A DNA stretch of 64,000 nt from Methanocorpusculum labreanum Z (GTDB lineage Archaea; Halobacteriota; Methanomicrobia; Methanomicrobiales; Methanocorpusculaceae), in contig NC_008942.1 of the NCBI RefSeq assembly GCF_000015765.1, positions 124,001 to 188,000 of the forward strand. Direction: 5' to 3'. Shown here in pieces: positions 44,098 through 53,847 of this stretch; position 1 is the stretch's first letter; each line of letters opens with the position of its first letter. Below the pieces are notes generated by a model. It ran no database searches, was not told where the DNA came from, and was given only the letters and a program-made list of their open reading frames with translations. The position numbers were made by a program, and so were the translations under genes.

Positions 44098-45678
44098 CTA
44101 CATCAGCGGATAGCTTGCTTTAACCACTCTCCCATCCGCCTCCAGATTCCCGTTTATTTTCATCTTCGGGACATTCTCCACCGGCTCTTTGAAAACCATC
44201 TCTGCTCTAAGCATCCCGATCGGTTCGAACTTCATTTCCAGCCTCTCCGGCTCTCCGGCATCCGCCAGATTCTGCAGATGATTTGAAATCGACAACATCT
44301 GCATACGTTCAAGCGTCCACTGACGTCCGCATTCCATCAGGAACCTCTGCAGATTCGCATCCTTCGAAAAATCGAACGACCGGTGCTTTTTGATACCGAT
44401 TCTGAGTAGAAGACCGAGAATCAAAACCGCCATCGACCCGGACGTCAGCGGCGATGCAAAGAACAGTGCCAACGTCTTCGGGAGGTCAGCATACAGATAC
44501 GGACACACAGCCGACGAGACCCCGATCAAAATCGGCAGGATCACCACGAACTTTCGCCGGGGATCAAGCATCCGTGACGAAATACTCTGGATGCCGGTCA
44601 CCATCACAAACGTCACCGCATACAAAAGGGTCGCTCCAAGGATCGGCTTAGGGAGAATATGAAAAACCCAGCCGATCGCCGGCAAAAATCCGCACAGGAT
44701 CAGAAAGATCCCAAGACCCAACCCAACCCGCTTTGCTGCGATCCCGGTCCCGACAACGAGCCCCGTCGCTCCCGAAGACGATCCGATCCCGATCCCGCCC
44801 AACGCTCCGGCGATCGCGACCCCCGCACCCTCCGACATCAGCCCGTTTTTCAGCGTATTCTTCTCGCCCTCTTTGGTGTAGGCGTTCAGGAGCGAAATGT
44901 TTCCGACCGACTTCAGCATCACGCAGATCATCGCGATCGCAAACGGGATCAGCAGCGCGAATTCGAACGAATACGAGACGATCCCGATTGGGTTCGGGAT
45001 CCAGAACACCGAAAGGCTCGTGATTTGGAGCAGGGTCTCGAGTTTGAACACGCCCAGAAACACGGATGCCGCCATCCCGATCACGATACCGATCAGGATA
45101 GCATAGAACTTGAAGAACCGTTTCGGGATCACACTCAAAAGGATCGTGGAGGTCAGCGTAATGATGCCCACGACCGTTGATGCCGGGTCCAGGGGTCCTG
45201 AGTCCGTGCTTCCGAAAAACAGCGGAAATGCGAACGGAACGATAGCGATCCCCAGAAGGAACAGCACAACACCCGTCACTTCGTTTGGGAACACGATCCG
45301 GAAAAACGTCGTGAACCGGCTGATCACCATCTCGAACAGTCCTGAGATGATCAGCATTCCATACAGAAGGGGCAGTCCTCCGGCCGTTGCAGCAAGAAGG
45401 GAAGCCGGCAGATACGAAGAGTTTGGGACCATCGGCAGAAGATATCCTGCCCCCGTCTTCGAAAAAGACTGCAGGATCGTCGCGATACCCGAGCCGATCA
45501 GGGTCGCACTGATCAGAAACATTGTCAGATCCGTCGAGCCGCCGATCGCATTGCTGATGATCACCGGATATGTCATATACACGGCTAAAACAAAGAAATG
45601 CTGGAGGATTGTCAGAACCGTCGTTCCAAGCGGTACGTTGTCTTTGACATTGTAGATCGGTTCATCCCCCTCGGCCAT
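44098..45678 (-). CDS. Nucleobase:cation symporter-2 (uracil/xanthine permease)
   Basis: About 526 residues, with the family's 14 hydrophobic helices in the first 430. Landmarks are GTTVLTILQHFFVLAVYMTYP (start), PMVPNSSYLPASLLAA, the NAT signature-like segment SEGAGVAIAGALGGIGIGSSSGATGLVVGTGIAAKRVG (about 283) and PKPILGATLLYAVTFVMVTG. The C-terminal 100 residues form an unusual soluble tail (RSFDFSKDANLQRFLMECG, AGEPERLEMKFEPIG), resembling no transporter domain I know. The ATG at 45678 is the probable start; a second ATG lies 9 bp upstream. Confidence 0.9.
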   Translation of the reverse strand: MAEGDEPIYNVKDNVPLGTTVLTILQHFFVLAVYMTYPVIISNAIGGSTDLTMFLISATLIGSGIATILQSFSKTGAGYLLPMVPNSSYLPASLLAATAGGLPLLYGMLIISGLFEMVISRFTTFFRIVFPNEVTGVVLFLLGIAIVPFAFPLFFGSTDSGPLDPASTVVGIITLTSTILLSVIPKRFFKFYAILIGIVIGMAASVFLGVFKLETLLQITSLSVFWIPNPIGIVSYSFEFALLIPFAIAMICVMLKSVGNISLLNAYTKEGEKNTLKNGLMSEGAGVAIAGALGGIGIGSSSGATGLVVGTGIAAKRVGLGLGIFLILCGFLPAIGWVFHILPKPILGATLLYAVTFVMVTGIQSISSRMLDPRRKFVVILPILIGVSSAVCPYLYADLPKTLALFFASPLTSGSMAVLILGLLLRIGIKKHRSFDFSKDANLQRFLMECGRQWTLERMQMLSISNHLQNLADAGEPERLEMKFEPIGMLRAEMVFKEPVENVPKMKINGNLEADGRVVKASYPLM

Positions 45679-45766
45679 TGTGAACATTTGTTGGTTGTAC
45701 TTTTATGTTAAAGCTTATCGTAGGAATAGGATTATCACACTTTCAGACATACAAAATAGCTATCCT

Positions 45767-46867
45767 ATGTATGAGAAGGAGGAATTTATCACCAGGATCG
45801 AGAACCAGATCCGGGTCGAAGAGGAGTATGCACAGATCCTCGAGGACGGCAGACACAGGCTTGTCCGCTCGAAGTATCTGACTCTGATCCCGCTCGCCGT
45901 ACTTGTGGTCACGGCGGTTGTTTCTCTTCTGAGATCCCTGAATCCAGGCCAGATCCTGATGATTTGGATCGAAGGAAGCTTCTATCTCTACATGTTCTAC
46001 TTCTTTTTGATGATGATCCCCTCCGTTGGTTCGGACGCGAAGATCAACATCTTCGATAAAAAATTCCAGATCTATCTTAAAGAGTTTCTCAGACTCGCCA
46101 ATATTCTCCGCACCGTGCGGAAAAACCGGCTGACACTGGTCGAATTTTTCTGGAACGCCTTTCTCATCAATACCAAACCTCTCGTGAAAGGCTTCACTAT
46201 TCTGTATCTGATCGATCTGCTCTGTGCGGTCGTGATGAAATTCTTCGGCATGATCGACTGGATGATGTTCTTTCTGCTTGTTGTGCAGATCGGCGTGATC
46301 TTGATCTTTTATTCAAGGATCACCGCAGCAAAACCCGGCATGCCCGGCTTTTTCGTGGGAAAACCTCTTTCCGAAAATGACGTCTTCACCCCCGAAGGTC
46401 TCAAAGCCTGGCTGTATGTCGGGATATTCTGTCTGTTTACCTGTCTGATCATTGTCGGGGCGATGTTTTTCCCGGGGATGACGCTCGGTCAGTTCCTGAG
46501 CGACATCTCGCTTGTCCCGGGCGAGTATCCGCTCCTTCTCGCGCTGATCCTCATTACCCAGGGTCTGATCCTTCGCTATTTCCAGGGCGTCGAGAGCAGA
46601 AAACTGATGAATACCCTAAACGAGCATCATCTTTCGGTCTTACGCGAGGATCTTCTGCCAAGAGTCAGTGTCTCAGAGCCTGGAGACCTGCCGAAACTGA
46701 AACGTGAGTTCCTGCTTTTCATCATGAACAAGCTTTTGGTGCAGGAGTTCTTCTACCGGTTCCCGGCGTATGTCCTTATGCCCAATCTTTTGCTGGCTCT
46801 CGATCCGGTCGCTCAGGAGATCCTGACAGAGACGGGCGAGGAAAAGCATCTCAAAGATATGCTGTAA
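45767..46867 (+). CDS. Multi-spanning membrane protein, function unknown
   Basis: About 366 residues from the ATG giving MYEKEEFITRIENQIRVEEE, a helical start. Seven or so hydrophobic helices follow, including YLTLIPLAVLVVTAVVSLL and WLYVGIFCLFTCLIIVGAMF. The C-terminal region is a cytoplasmic helical part with LLPRVSVSEPGDLPKLKREFLLFIMNKLLVQEFFYRFPAYVLMP. I do not recognise a family. It is divergent from the nucleobase permease, with about 90 bp between the two starts, and its end faces the Yip1-like gene. Confidence 0.75.
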   Translation: MYEKEEFITRIENQIRVEEEYAQILEDGRHRLVRSKYLTLIPLAVLVVTAVVSLLRSLNPGQILMIWIEGSFYLYMFYFFLMMIPSVGSDAKINIFDKKFQIYLKEFLRLANILRTVRKNRLTLVEFFWNAFLINTKPLVKGFTILYLIDLLCAVVMKFFGMIDWMMFFLLVVQIGVILIFYSRITAAKPGMPGFFVGKPLSENDVFTPEGLKAWLYVGIFCLFTCLIIVGAMFFPGMTLGQFLSDISLVPGEYPLLLALILITQGLILRYFQGVESRKLMNTLNEHHLSVLREDLLPRVSVSEPGDLPKLKREFLLFIMNKLLVQEFFYRFPAYVLMPNLLLALDPVAQEILTETGEEKHLKDML

Positions 46868-46889
46868 AAAAAGAAAAGATGAGAGAAGA

Positions 46890-47486
46890 TTATCTCATTC
46901 TAAATTCTGAGCCTGATCCTGAACCTGAACCTGCGTAGAGTGCAGCGCTCTCGGTAAGCGAGGCCGTGAGGATATACGAGACGACAGTCATTGCTATCAT
47001 CAGAATGATCGGGATGAGGATGCAGGTGAAGACCTTTTTCGGCGGGAGTTCGGTGATGGATGCGATACCAAAAATCCAGACCGGGATTGACCAGAAGAGG
47101 ACCGCTCCCTGAACGGCAAGACTCACAAGGGGGTCAACCGTTCCAACGAGTCCGACAAGTCCGCTTAAGAGAGCCCCGATCGCGAGGATCGCCGAAGCGT
47201 AGCCGGTCACTGCAAGCATCTGCTTGAAGGTGCATTTCGCATAACCGAGGAGTTTTACGCCGGCAAGAAACAGTCCGGCGACAACTGCCCATGAGAGGAA
47301 GACGCCGATCACTCCTCCGATCACGGTAATGACCGCTGTCATGACATCTCCGGGGATGATGAAGGCGATTGATATCAGGGAATAGAGAAGCGTGATCAGC
47401 GCCGGGATCAGAAGACCTTTGGGAGCCTTTTCGAAGAACTGCTTTTGATCGAAAAGCAGGTATTTAACTGCATTTTTCATATCCAT
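46890..47486 (-). CDS. Yip1-domain membrane protein
   Basis: 198 residues. The Yip1 domain has the pattern MDMKNAVKYLLFDQKQFFEK then five hydrophobic helices with GVFLSWAVVAGLFLAGVKLLG, KQMLAVTGYASAILAIGALL and a last helix FTCILIPIILMIAMTVVSYIL. The C-terminal tail is a GSGSGSGSEFRMR linker of low complexity. Eukaryotic Yip1 proteins act in vesicle traffic; the role of archaeal relatives is unknown. It converges with the membrane-protein gene to its left. Confidence 0.85.
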   Translation of the reverse strand: MDMKNAVKYLLFDQKQFFEKAPKGLLIPALITLLYSLISIAFIIPGDVMTAVITVIGGVIGVFLSWAVVAGLFLAGVKLLGYAKCTFKQMLAVTGYASAILAIGALLSGLVGLVGTVDPLVSLAVQGAVLFWSIPVWIFGIASITELPPKKVFTCILIPIILMIAMTVVSYILTASLTESAALYAGSGSGSGSEFRMR

Positions 47487-47508
47487 AGATGTCGGATAAT
47501 ATTTCTAT

Positions 47509-48516
47509 TCAGTCACTATTAAGCTTCGCCAGCGACCTTGTCAGGAGTGCGATCGTTTTTGCATCGACGATCTCTCCACGGTCGATCATGGCAAAAACTT
47601 CGGCTTTGGGCACTTTCACGACATCGATGATCTCATCCTCGTCTCTTGCGCAGTCTTCGCATGGAGCAAGTCCCCGTGCTTCGAAGAGCCACAGTTTTTC
47701 CGTGCAGAATCCGGGCGTCGAGTAGACGTATCCTTTCGGGACGAACTCCTTTGCCGAGAGACGTGCTTCCTCTGCGAGTTCCCTTTTTGCGCATTCGAGC
47801 GGGGTCTCGCTTCCGTTGTCCATACCTCCTGCCGGGACCTCGAGGATGTACTCGTTGATCACCGCACGGTACTGTTTGATCAGGTATACATGGGTCTCGT
47901 CGGTTGGGAGGATACAGACCGCCGGAACCGGCTGGACAAAGAGGTAGTTTCTGTCTTTACCGTTTGGGAGATGGACGTGCCGGGTTTCGATGGTGAGTCT
48001 TGGCGTGTCGTAGATCTTTGTCGTGGTGTTTTCCGGTTTGTTTGCCGGTTTTGATGACCCGAGAGATTTAAGCAGCGGCTGGATCTGTTCTTTGCTCACG
48101 TAATTCGCCTCCGGGATCTTCATTTTCTTCATCATCAGTTTGTTGCCGAGCCCGATCTTTTTGTAATCGAGTGCTCCGCGGAAATGGAACGCAGGCACGG
48201 CGTCCTTCATCGTCCAGGTGAAGTTTTTGGTAAGGAGATCATCGTACTTTTTCTCATCAGCAGGATCGGTCAGCCCGACGGTGAAGACGATGAGTTTCTT
48301 ATCCTTGAGCTGTTCGTAGTTGTCCGCGATCAGCGCGATGCCGGCGATACATCCAACGTAAACGCCAGCTCCGTACACGATCGTGTCGTAGGGGAGAAGA
48401 TCGTCCAGTTTGAGGTGATCCGCATTTTTCAGGTCTGCACCCAGCTCTTCTGCGATCCATTTTGCATACTGTTCCGTGGAGCCGTATTTTGATTTATAAA
48501 TGACTACTGTACTCAA
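47509..48516 (-). CDS. Fusion of a flavodoxin domain and a NUDIX hydrolase
   Basis: 335 residues in one frame. The N-terminal 155 residues are a flavodoxin-like domain with the FMN loop IYKSKYGSTEQYA and a GAGVYVGC segment, similar to the HemG/menaquinone-dependent protoporphyrinogen oxidase type. A linker rich in Pro, Asn and Thr (SKPANKPENTTTK) follows. The C-terminal 165 residues are a NUDIX hydrolase of the ADP-ribose pyrophosphatase type, with AVINEYILEVPAGGMDNGSE and the Nudix box ending REL-EE (GETPLECAKRELAEEARL), where the usual last Gly is Arg. The start codon is TTG (48516), with AAGGGAT upstream. No frameshift is needed, so the fusion looks genuine. Confidence 0.88.
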   Translation of the reverse strand: MSTVVIYKSKYGSTEQYAKWIAEELGADLKNADHLKLDDLLPYDTIVYGAGVYVGCIAGIALIADNYEQLKDKKLIVFTVGLTDPADEKKYDDLLTKNFTWTMKDAVPAFHFRGALDYKKIGLGNKLMMKKMKIPEANYVSKEQIQPLLKSLGSSKPANKPENTTTKIYDTPRLTIETRHVHLPNGKDRNYLFVQPVPAVCILPTDETHVYLIKQYRAVINEYILEVPAGGMDNGSETPLECAKRELAEEARLSAKEFVPKGYVYSTPGFCTEKLWLFEARGLAPCEDCARDEDEIIDVVKVPKAEVFAMIDRGEIVDAKTIALLTRSLAKLNSD

Positions 48517-48603
48517 GTTTATCCCTTCTGTTATTTTGAATTGGTCGTGATGGAATAAGTGTTTTAGTACGGAGAATGCCGATATTGAAAAAAGAGGAGG
48601 GTA

Positions 48604-51600
48604 TTATTCTGCTTTCGAGATGCTGATTCTGACCTTGAGATCGTCGATCTCCCAGTCCATTGCAAGGATCGCTTCATCGGCGACTCTGCAGGAACAGGTT
48701 TCTCCGTCCGGCACTCTGATTTTTAGACAGTTTGCTCTGACCTCGGTTTCGATAACGTCATGCTTTGAGTCCACAAGGGGCATGACCCGTGCATCATCGA
48801 TGACGACTTCGGCTTTGATCTTTGCATCGACGGCGAGACCGGCCTGTTTTCGCATCTCCTGGATTCTGCGGATGACTTCACGCGAGTATCCTTCTGCTTC
48901 GAGTTCCGGCGTGAGAGTCACATCGACGTAGATCGTTCCGTTCTCCATCGGGGAGGAGAAGATGTTTTCCGGCATCTTTTCTTCGAAGGTCATGTGCTCT
49001 TCGGTCAGTTCTGCAGTGAATCCGTCCTTTTCCATGCTGACTTTTCCGTCTGCAGTCAGCAGAGCTTTGAGCTTGGTTCCGTTTGCTTCTTCGATGAATG
49101 CCTTGACTTTGGGTCCGTCCCGTCCGAACTGTTTGCCGATCACTTTCATGACCGGAACGGCAGTCCAGTCGAGTTTGTCCCAGACGCCTTTGACGACCGT
49201 GACGGTCCGGGCATTTGCCCGGTCACAGCACATATCGTTCATCGCTGAAACGGCGCCGGCGACCTTTTCCGAATCGGTCGCGACAACGACCGTTCCAACC
49301 GGCCAGCGTCCTTTGCGTTTTCCGTTCTGACGGGCGTTTGCGACCGCTTCGTCGAACTCCTGCACGATCTCCATCTCCTCTTCGAGAACGGGGTCGCGGA
49401 GTGCATCGTTTCCGCTGAACCAGTCGACCATATGGACTGAGGGCAGATCGCCTTCGCATCTCAGGTTCTGGTACATGCATTCAGTGATGTGGGGAGCAAA
49501 CGGTGCGAATATGGTTACGAGTCTGCGCATCACGTAATACATAGTATCGTAGGCCTGCATCTTCGAGACGGACTCTTCTTCGAGCCACATTCTCGGTCTG
49601 ACCAGCTGGACATACCAGCGGGAGAGTTCGTCGAGGATGAACGTGCTGATCGGTCTGGTCGCCCGGTGAAGGTTGCAGACTTCCATCTCTTTGGTAACCT
49701 GCTCGGCAAGCGAGTTCACACGGGAGATGAGCCAGCGGTCTTCTCTGCAGAATTCAGAGATATGATCTTCGACTGCCGACGGATCCCAGACACCGTCTTT
49801 GGCTGCCGGTTTGTAGCCGTCGAGCGCCATGTACGGCAGCGGGAATTTGTAGACGTTCCAGAGAACATTGAACATTCTGTGGTTGGTCTTGACGCCTTCA
49901 AGGGAGAAACGCATATCATCCCACGGAGCATTCGCCGAAAGGATGTACTGGCGCATAACGTCAACACCGAACTGTTTGGCAACGTCTTCCGGGGCGATGA
50001 CGTTTCCAAGACTTTTACTCATCTTCTTTCCTTCAGCATCCAGAGCGAATCCGTGCATGAGAACGGATTTGTATGGGGCTTTGCCGAATGCGATCGTGGA
50101 TAAGGCGAGCTGCGAGTAGAACCAGCCGCGGGTCTGATCATGTCCTTCGAGGATGAAGTCCGCCGGCCAGTATTTTCCGAAGTCCTCGGGCTTTTCCGGG
50201 AACCGGAGGGTCGCCCATGAGGCGATACCCGAATCATACCAGACATCGAAGATGTCCGGGATACGCTTCATCGTTCCGCCGCATTCACAAGGGATCGTGA
50301 TGTCATCGACGTACGGCCGGTGGGGGTCAGTCATCTTCTGGCCGGAGAGCTGTTCGAGCTCTTCGTATCTGCCGACGACATGATATTTGTTACAGACCGG
50401 ACAGACCCAGACTGGGATCGGGATACCCCAGTATCTCTGCCGGGAGATACACCAGTCGCGTGCCTCTTCGACCCAGTCGTGGAATCTGGCGGAGCCTGCC
50501 CACTCTGGATACCATGTCACTTCGTCGGCGATCTCCTCGAGCATCTTTTCTCTGATGTCTTTTACTTTTAGGAACCACTGGGAAGTTGCCCGGTAGATGA
50601 TCGGCGTCTTGCATCTCCAGCAGTGCCCGTACCGGTGGGTGATCTTGCGGACTGCAAGCATGGCGTCTCCTAAAACGTCGATGACCTCCTGATTGGTTTC
50701 GGGTGCCTTGACGTATTTTCCTGCAAAGATACCGGCTTCATCGGTGAAGTTTCCGTTTCCGTCGACCGGACAGACGGCCGGAAGATTTTCTTTGAGACCG
50801 ACGAGGTAGTCGTCCCAGCCGTGACCCGGAGCGATATGGACCATTCCGGTGTTTTCCATCGCTACGTAATCGGCGATGACGACACGGTGTTCGATCTGTG
50901 CCTGCATGGGAACGGCGGATGCGAGGGGGGAAATATATTTCGTTCCGGCAAGTTCGGCTCCGGTCTTTGTTTCGATGATCGAGTAGTCCTGATATTTTCC
51001 GTATTTGAGGATCTGCTCGGCAAGCTCTTTTGCGATCCAGAGGTCTTCGCTTTTCCCGTCTTTTACTGCACGGCATTTTGCGTAGACGAACTCTTCACCG
51101 ACGGCGACGGCGACGTTTGCCGGGAGGGTCCAGGGCGTGGTCGTCCAGATGACGAGGTATTCGTTCTCGGTTCCCTGAATGGGGAATTTCACGAAGATCG
51201 ACGGATCGGTCTCGTCCCAGTATTCGACCTCAGCATCGGCGATCGCCGTTCCGCAGCGGGGACACCAGTTGACGACTCTGGATCCGCGTTCGAGCATCTT
51301 CTCTTCTTCGCAGCGTTTGAGGGTATACCAGGCAGCTTCGATGTATCCTTTATCGACAGTCTGATAGGGGTCGTCGAAGTCCATCCAGGTCCCGAGATCT
51401 TTGAACTGCTCGCTCATCAGATCTTTGTGGGTAAGAGCGAACTCTCGGCACTCTTCGATGAACTTTGCCACACCGTATTTCTCGATGTCTGCCTTGTTTT
51501 TGAATCCGAGCTTCTCCTCGACTTTGACCTCGATCGGGAGACCGTGCATATCGTAACCGGCACGTTCGATGATATGCTGGCCGGTCATTGAGTGGTATCT

Positions 51601-51804
51601 GAGGATTGCGTCTTTTAAGATCTTGTTCCAGGCGGTTCCAAGGTGGATGTAGCCTGTGGTGTACGGCGGTCCATCGACAAAGAGCCACGGTTTGCCTGAT
51701 TCGTGAAGTTTGCGTGTTTCACGATATGTATTGTTTGCTTTCCAGTACTCCCGAACCTCGTTTTCGACAACGGCGGGTACATAACTTTCTGATATTTCTT
51801 TCAC
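48604..51804 (-). CDS. ileS: Isoleucyl-tRNA synthetase
   Basis: Charges isoleucine tRNA. About 1066 residues from a GTG start with GAGGG upstream; the ATG 198 bp further upstream adds untypical sequence. The HIGH motif is PPYTTGYIHLGTAWNK, the KMSKS motif is KKMSKSLGNVIAPEDV (about 595), and the CP1 editing domain is present (WTTTPWTLPANVAVAVG). The anticodon-binding C-terminus follows. It matches the eukaryote-like archaeal class. This gene sits in an otherwise quiet stretch opposite the aldehyde oxidoreductase gene. Confidence 0.96.
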   Translation of the reverse strand: MKEISESYVPAVVENEVREYWKANNTYRETRKLHESGKPWLFVDGPPYTTGYIHLGTAWNKILKDAILRYHSMTGQHIIERAGYDMHGLPIEVKVEEKLGFKNKADIEKYGVAKFIEECREFALTHKDLMSEQFKDLGTWMDFDDPYQTVDKGYIEAAWYTLKRCEEEKMLERGSRVVNWCPRCGTAIADAEVEYWDETDPSIFVKFPIQGTENEYLVIWTTTPWTLPANVAVAVGEEFVYAKCRAVKDGKSEDLWIAKELAEQILKYGKYQDYSIIETKTGAELAGTKYISPLASAVPMQAQIEHRVVIADYVAMENTGMVHIAPGHGWDDYLVGLKENLPAVCPVDGNGNFTDEAGIFAGKYVKAPETNQEVIDVLGDAMLAVRKITHRYGHCWRCKTPIIYRATSQWFLKVKDIREKMLEEIADEVTWYPEWAGSARFHDWVEEARDWCISRQRYWGIPIPVWVCPVCNKYHVVGRYEELEQLSGQKMTDPHRPYVDDITIPCECGGTMKRIPDIFDVWYDSGIASWATLRFPEKPEDFGKYWPADFILEGHDQTRGWFYSQLALSTIAFGKAPYKSVLMHGFALDAEGKKMSKSLGNVIAPEDVAKQFGVDVMRQYILSANAPWDDMRFSLEGVKTNHRMFNVLWNVYKFPLPYMALDGYKPAAKDGVWDPSAVEDHISEFCREDRWLISRVNSLAEQVTKEMEVCNLHRATRPISTFILDELSRWYVQLVRPRMWLEEESVSKMQAYDTMYYVMRRLVTIFAPFAPHITECMYQNLRCEGDLPSVHMVDWFSGNDALRDPVLEEEMEIVQEFDEAVANARQNGKRKGRWPVGTVVVATDSEKVAGAVSAMNDMCCDRANARTVTVVKGVWDKLDWTAVPVMKVIGKQFGRDGPKVKAFIEEANGTKLKALLTADGKVSMEKDGFTAELTEEHMTFEEKMPENIFSSPMENGTIYVDVTLTPELEAEGYSREVIRRIQEMRKQAGLAVDAKIKAEVVIDDARVMPLVDSKHDVIETEVRANCLKIRVPDGETCSCRVADEAILAMDWEIDDLKVRISISKAE

Positions 51805-52042
51805 GAGTTTTCCCTCACTCAATATGTGGGTAACTATTGGTTGTCGGTATACATAAGGGGTTTTGTATCCAAGCGGAATTTCCGTCCGGATTTTTTCCGG
51901 GAGATCCGTGTGGATTTTTGTTTTACGGCGCTGGATGTCTTTTTCATTCCAAACAGCAGTTTCCCGTATTTTGTTTGAAAAAATCATCCCCGACTCGAAC
52001 ATTTATGTACAATGACCACAAACTTACAGTTTGGTTATCATC

Positions 52043-53818
52043 ATGGATGGATATGCAGGAAATATGGTCTATGTCGATCTCACCTCCGGAACAACGGCAG
52101 TCAAACCAACGCCCCCGGAACTGAAAAAGTCGTATATTGGCGGACGGGGTTTTGGTATCAGACTCCTTACCGATATGGTCGACCCGAAGATCGATCCGTT
52201 GAGTGATAAGAACATTCTCGTCTTTGCGGCCGGACCGTTGACCGGGACCGGGATTCCCCTTGGAAGCCGGTATGAGGTCTCGACGATCGCTCCCTTGACC
52301 GGACTTGCCGTGAGCGCCAACAGCGGGGGCGTTTTCGGCTGGAAGCTGAAAAAGGCCGGGTTCGATGCGGCCGTCATCACCGGAAAATCAGCAAAACCGG
52401 TCTATCTCTTGCTCGACAACGGGAAAGCCGAACTCCGCGATGCTTCCCGCCTCTGGGGTAAAACCACCGGCGAGACCACCGATGCCATCGTCGAGGAGCT
52501 GAAAGATCCGAGTGTTCGTGTGTCATGTATCGGACCTTCCGGTGAGAAACTCGTTTTGATGTCGTGTATCATCAATGAAAAGACCCGCGCCGCCGGACGT
52601 GGCGGGGTTGGGGCCGTGATGGGCTCGAAGAATCTGAAAGCGATCGCAGCCCGGGGTGATCAGCTGATTAAGCCGGCAGATGAAGAACAGCTCAAAACCG
52701 TTAAGGAACGCGTGAAAAACAAGATCCAGGAGAACGGGATCGCCAAAGGTCTGCATGATTACGGAACGGCTGTCCTCGTCAACATTCTGAACGAAAATTA
52801 TCTTCTGCCGACAAGAAACTTCCAGACCGCCCACTTCGACGGGGCGGAGAAGATATCCGGCGAAACGATGGCGCAGACGATTCTTAAAAAACCCAAAGGC
52901 TGTTACTCCTGTATTGTCCAGTGTGGCCGGGTCCATGAATTCGACGGAGTTACCGGCGAAGGTCCGGAGTATGAACCAGATTGGGGATTTGGTGCCGACT
53001 GCGGTGTCGATGATCTGAAAATCATTGCCAGGGCAAACGATCTCTGTAATGAGTATGGCCTTGACTCCATCTCTGTTCCTACCACGATCGCCTGTTTAAT
53101 GGAGATGGCGGAGAAAGGGTATATCGACCACCCGATCCGGTTCGGCGATGCAGAAGGTATGCTGAAACTCGTTGAGCAGATTGCAAAACGCGAAGGCATA
53201 GGCGACGAACTTGCCGAAGGCTCCTTCCAGTTTGCGACCAAACACGGACATCCGGAACTCTCGATGAGTTCCAAAAAGCAGGAACTGCCTGCCTACGACC
53301 CCCGGGGAATTCAAGGGTATGGTCTTGCGACCGCCACCTCGGTTCGCGGGGGTGATCATGTCTATGCGTACATGATCTCGCCGGAGATTCTCGGCGCTCC
53401 CGAGAAGATCGATCCCTATCTGATCAAAGGCAAACCCCAGTGGGTCAAAACCTTCCAGGATCTGACCGCTGCGATCGATGCAACCGGCATGTGCCTCTTT
53501 ACGTCTTTTGCTCTTGACGCAGAGGATTATGCCGACCTTCTCTCGGCAACAACCGGCGTGAAGATCGGTGCCGATGAGCTTCTGCAGGTCGGTGAACGGA
53601 TTTGGAATCTCCAGAAGCTCTATAATGTCAAGCGGGGATTCGGCCGTAAAGACGACACTCTGCCGGACCGTCTCCTGCACGAGCCTTTAAAAGAAGGTGC
53701 GCCGGCTGGTCAGGTGTCCCATGTGCTCGAAATGCTTGACGAGTATTATGCTCTGAGGGGCTGGGATGCGGAAGGAGTTCCAACCGAAGCAAAACTCAAA
53801 GAACTGGGACTGATGTGA
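52043..53818 (+). CDS. aor: Tungsten-dependent aldehyde:ferredoxin oxidoreductase
   Basis: 591 residues. MDGYAGNMVYVDLTSG starts the AOR fold, and the pterin-binding segments include GGRGFGIRLL (about 36) and GRGGVGAVMGSKNLKAIAARG (about 200). The [4Fe-4S] ligands are CYSCIVQC (about 292-299) and a late Cys in ATGMCLFTSF. The protein oxidises an aldehyde to the acid with ferredoxin as acceptor, using tungstopterin. A TTG 12 bp upstream is an alternative start. The MoeB and MoaD genes that follow would complete the pterin sulfur chemistry. Confidence 0.95.
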   Translation: MDGYAGNMVYVDLTSGTTAVKPTPPELKKSYIGGRGFGIRLLTDMVDPKIDPLSDKNILVFAAGPLTGTGIPLGSRYEVSTIAPLTGLAVSANSGGVFGWKLKKAGFDAAVITGKSAKPVYLLLDNGKAELRDASRLWGKTTGETTDAIVEELKDPSVRVSCIGPSGEKLVLMSCIINEKTRAAGRGGVGAVMGSKNLKAIAARGDQLIKPADEEQLKTVKERVKNKIQENGIAKGLHDYGTAVLVNILNENYLLPTRNFQTAHFDGAEKISGETMAQTILKKPKGCYSCIVQCGRVHEFDGVTGEGPEYEPDWGFGADCGVDDLKIIARANDLCNEYGLDSISVPTTIACLMEMAEKGYIDHPIRFGDAEGMLKLVEQIAKREGIGDELAEGSFQFATKHGHPELSMSSKKQELPAYDPRGIQGYGLATATSVRGGDHVYAYMISPEILGAPEKIDPYLIKGKPQWVKTFQDLTAAIDATGMCLFTSFALDAEDYADLLSATTGVKIGADELLQVGERIWNLQKLYNVKRGFGRKDDTLPDRLLHEPLKEGAPAGQVSHVLEMLDEYYALRGWDAEGVPTEAKLKELGLM

Positions 53819-53847
53819 ATCGTCAGACTTTGCTGGAGCATCCTGAA

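Noticed and set aside
43842-44123. 93-residue frame with a GTG start overlapping the HD-domain gene
   Set aside because: The composition is basic and uneven, there is no good ribosome binding site, no family is recognisable and it runs over the end of the convergent permease gene.
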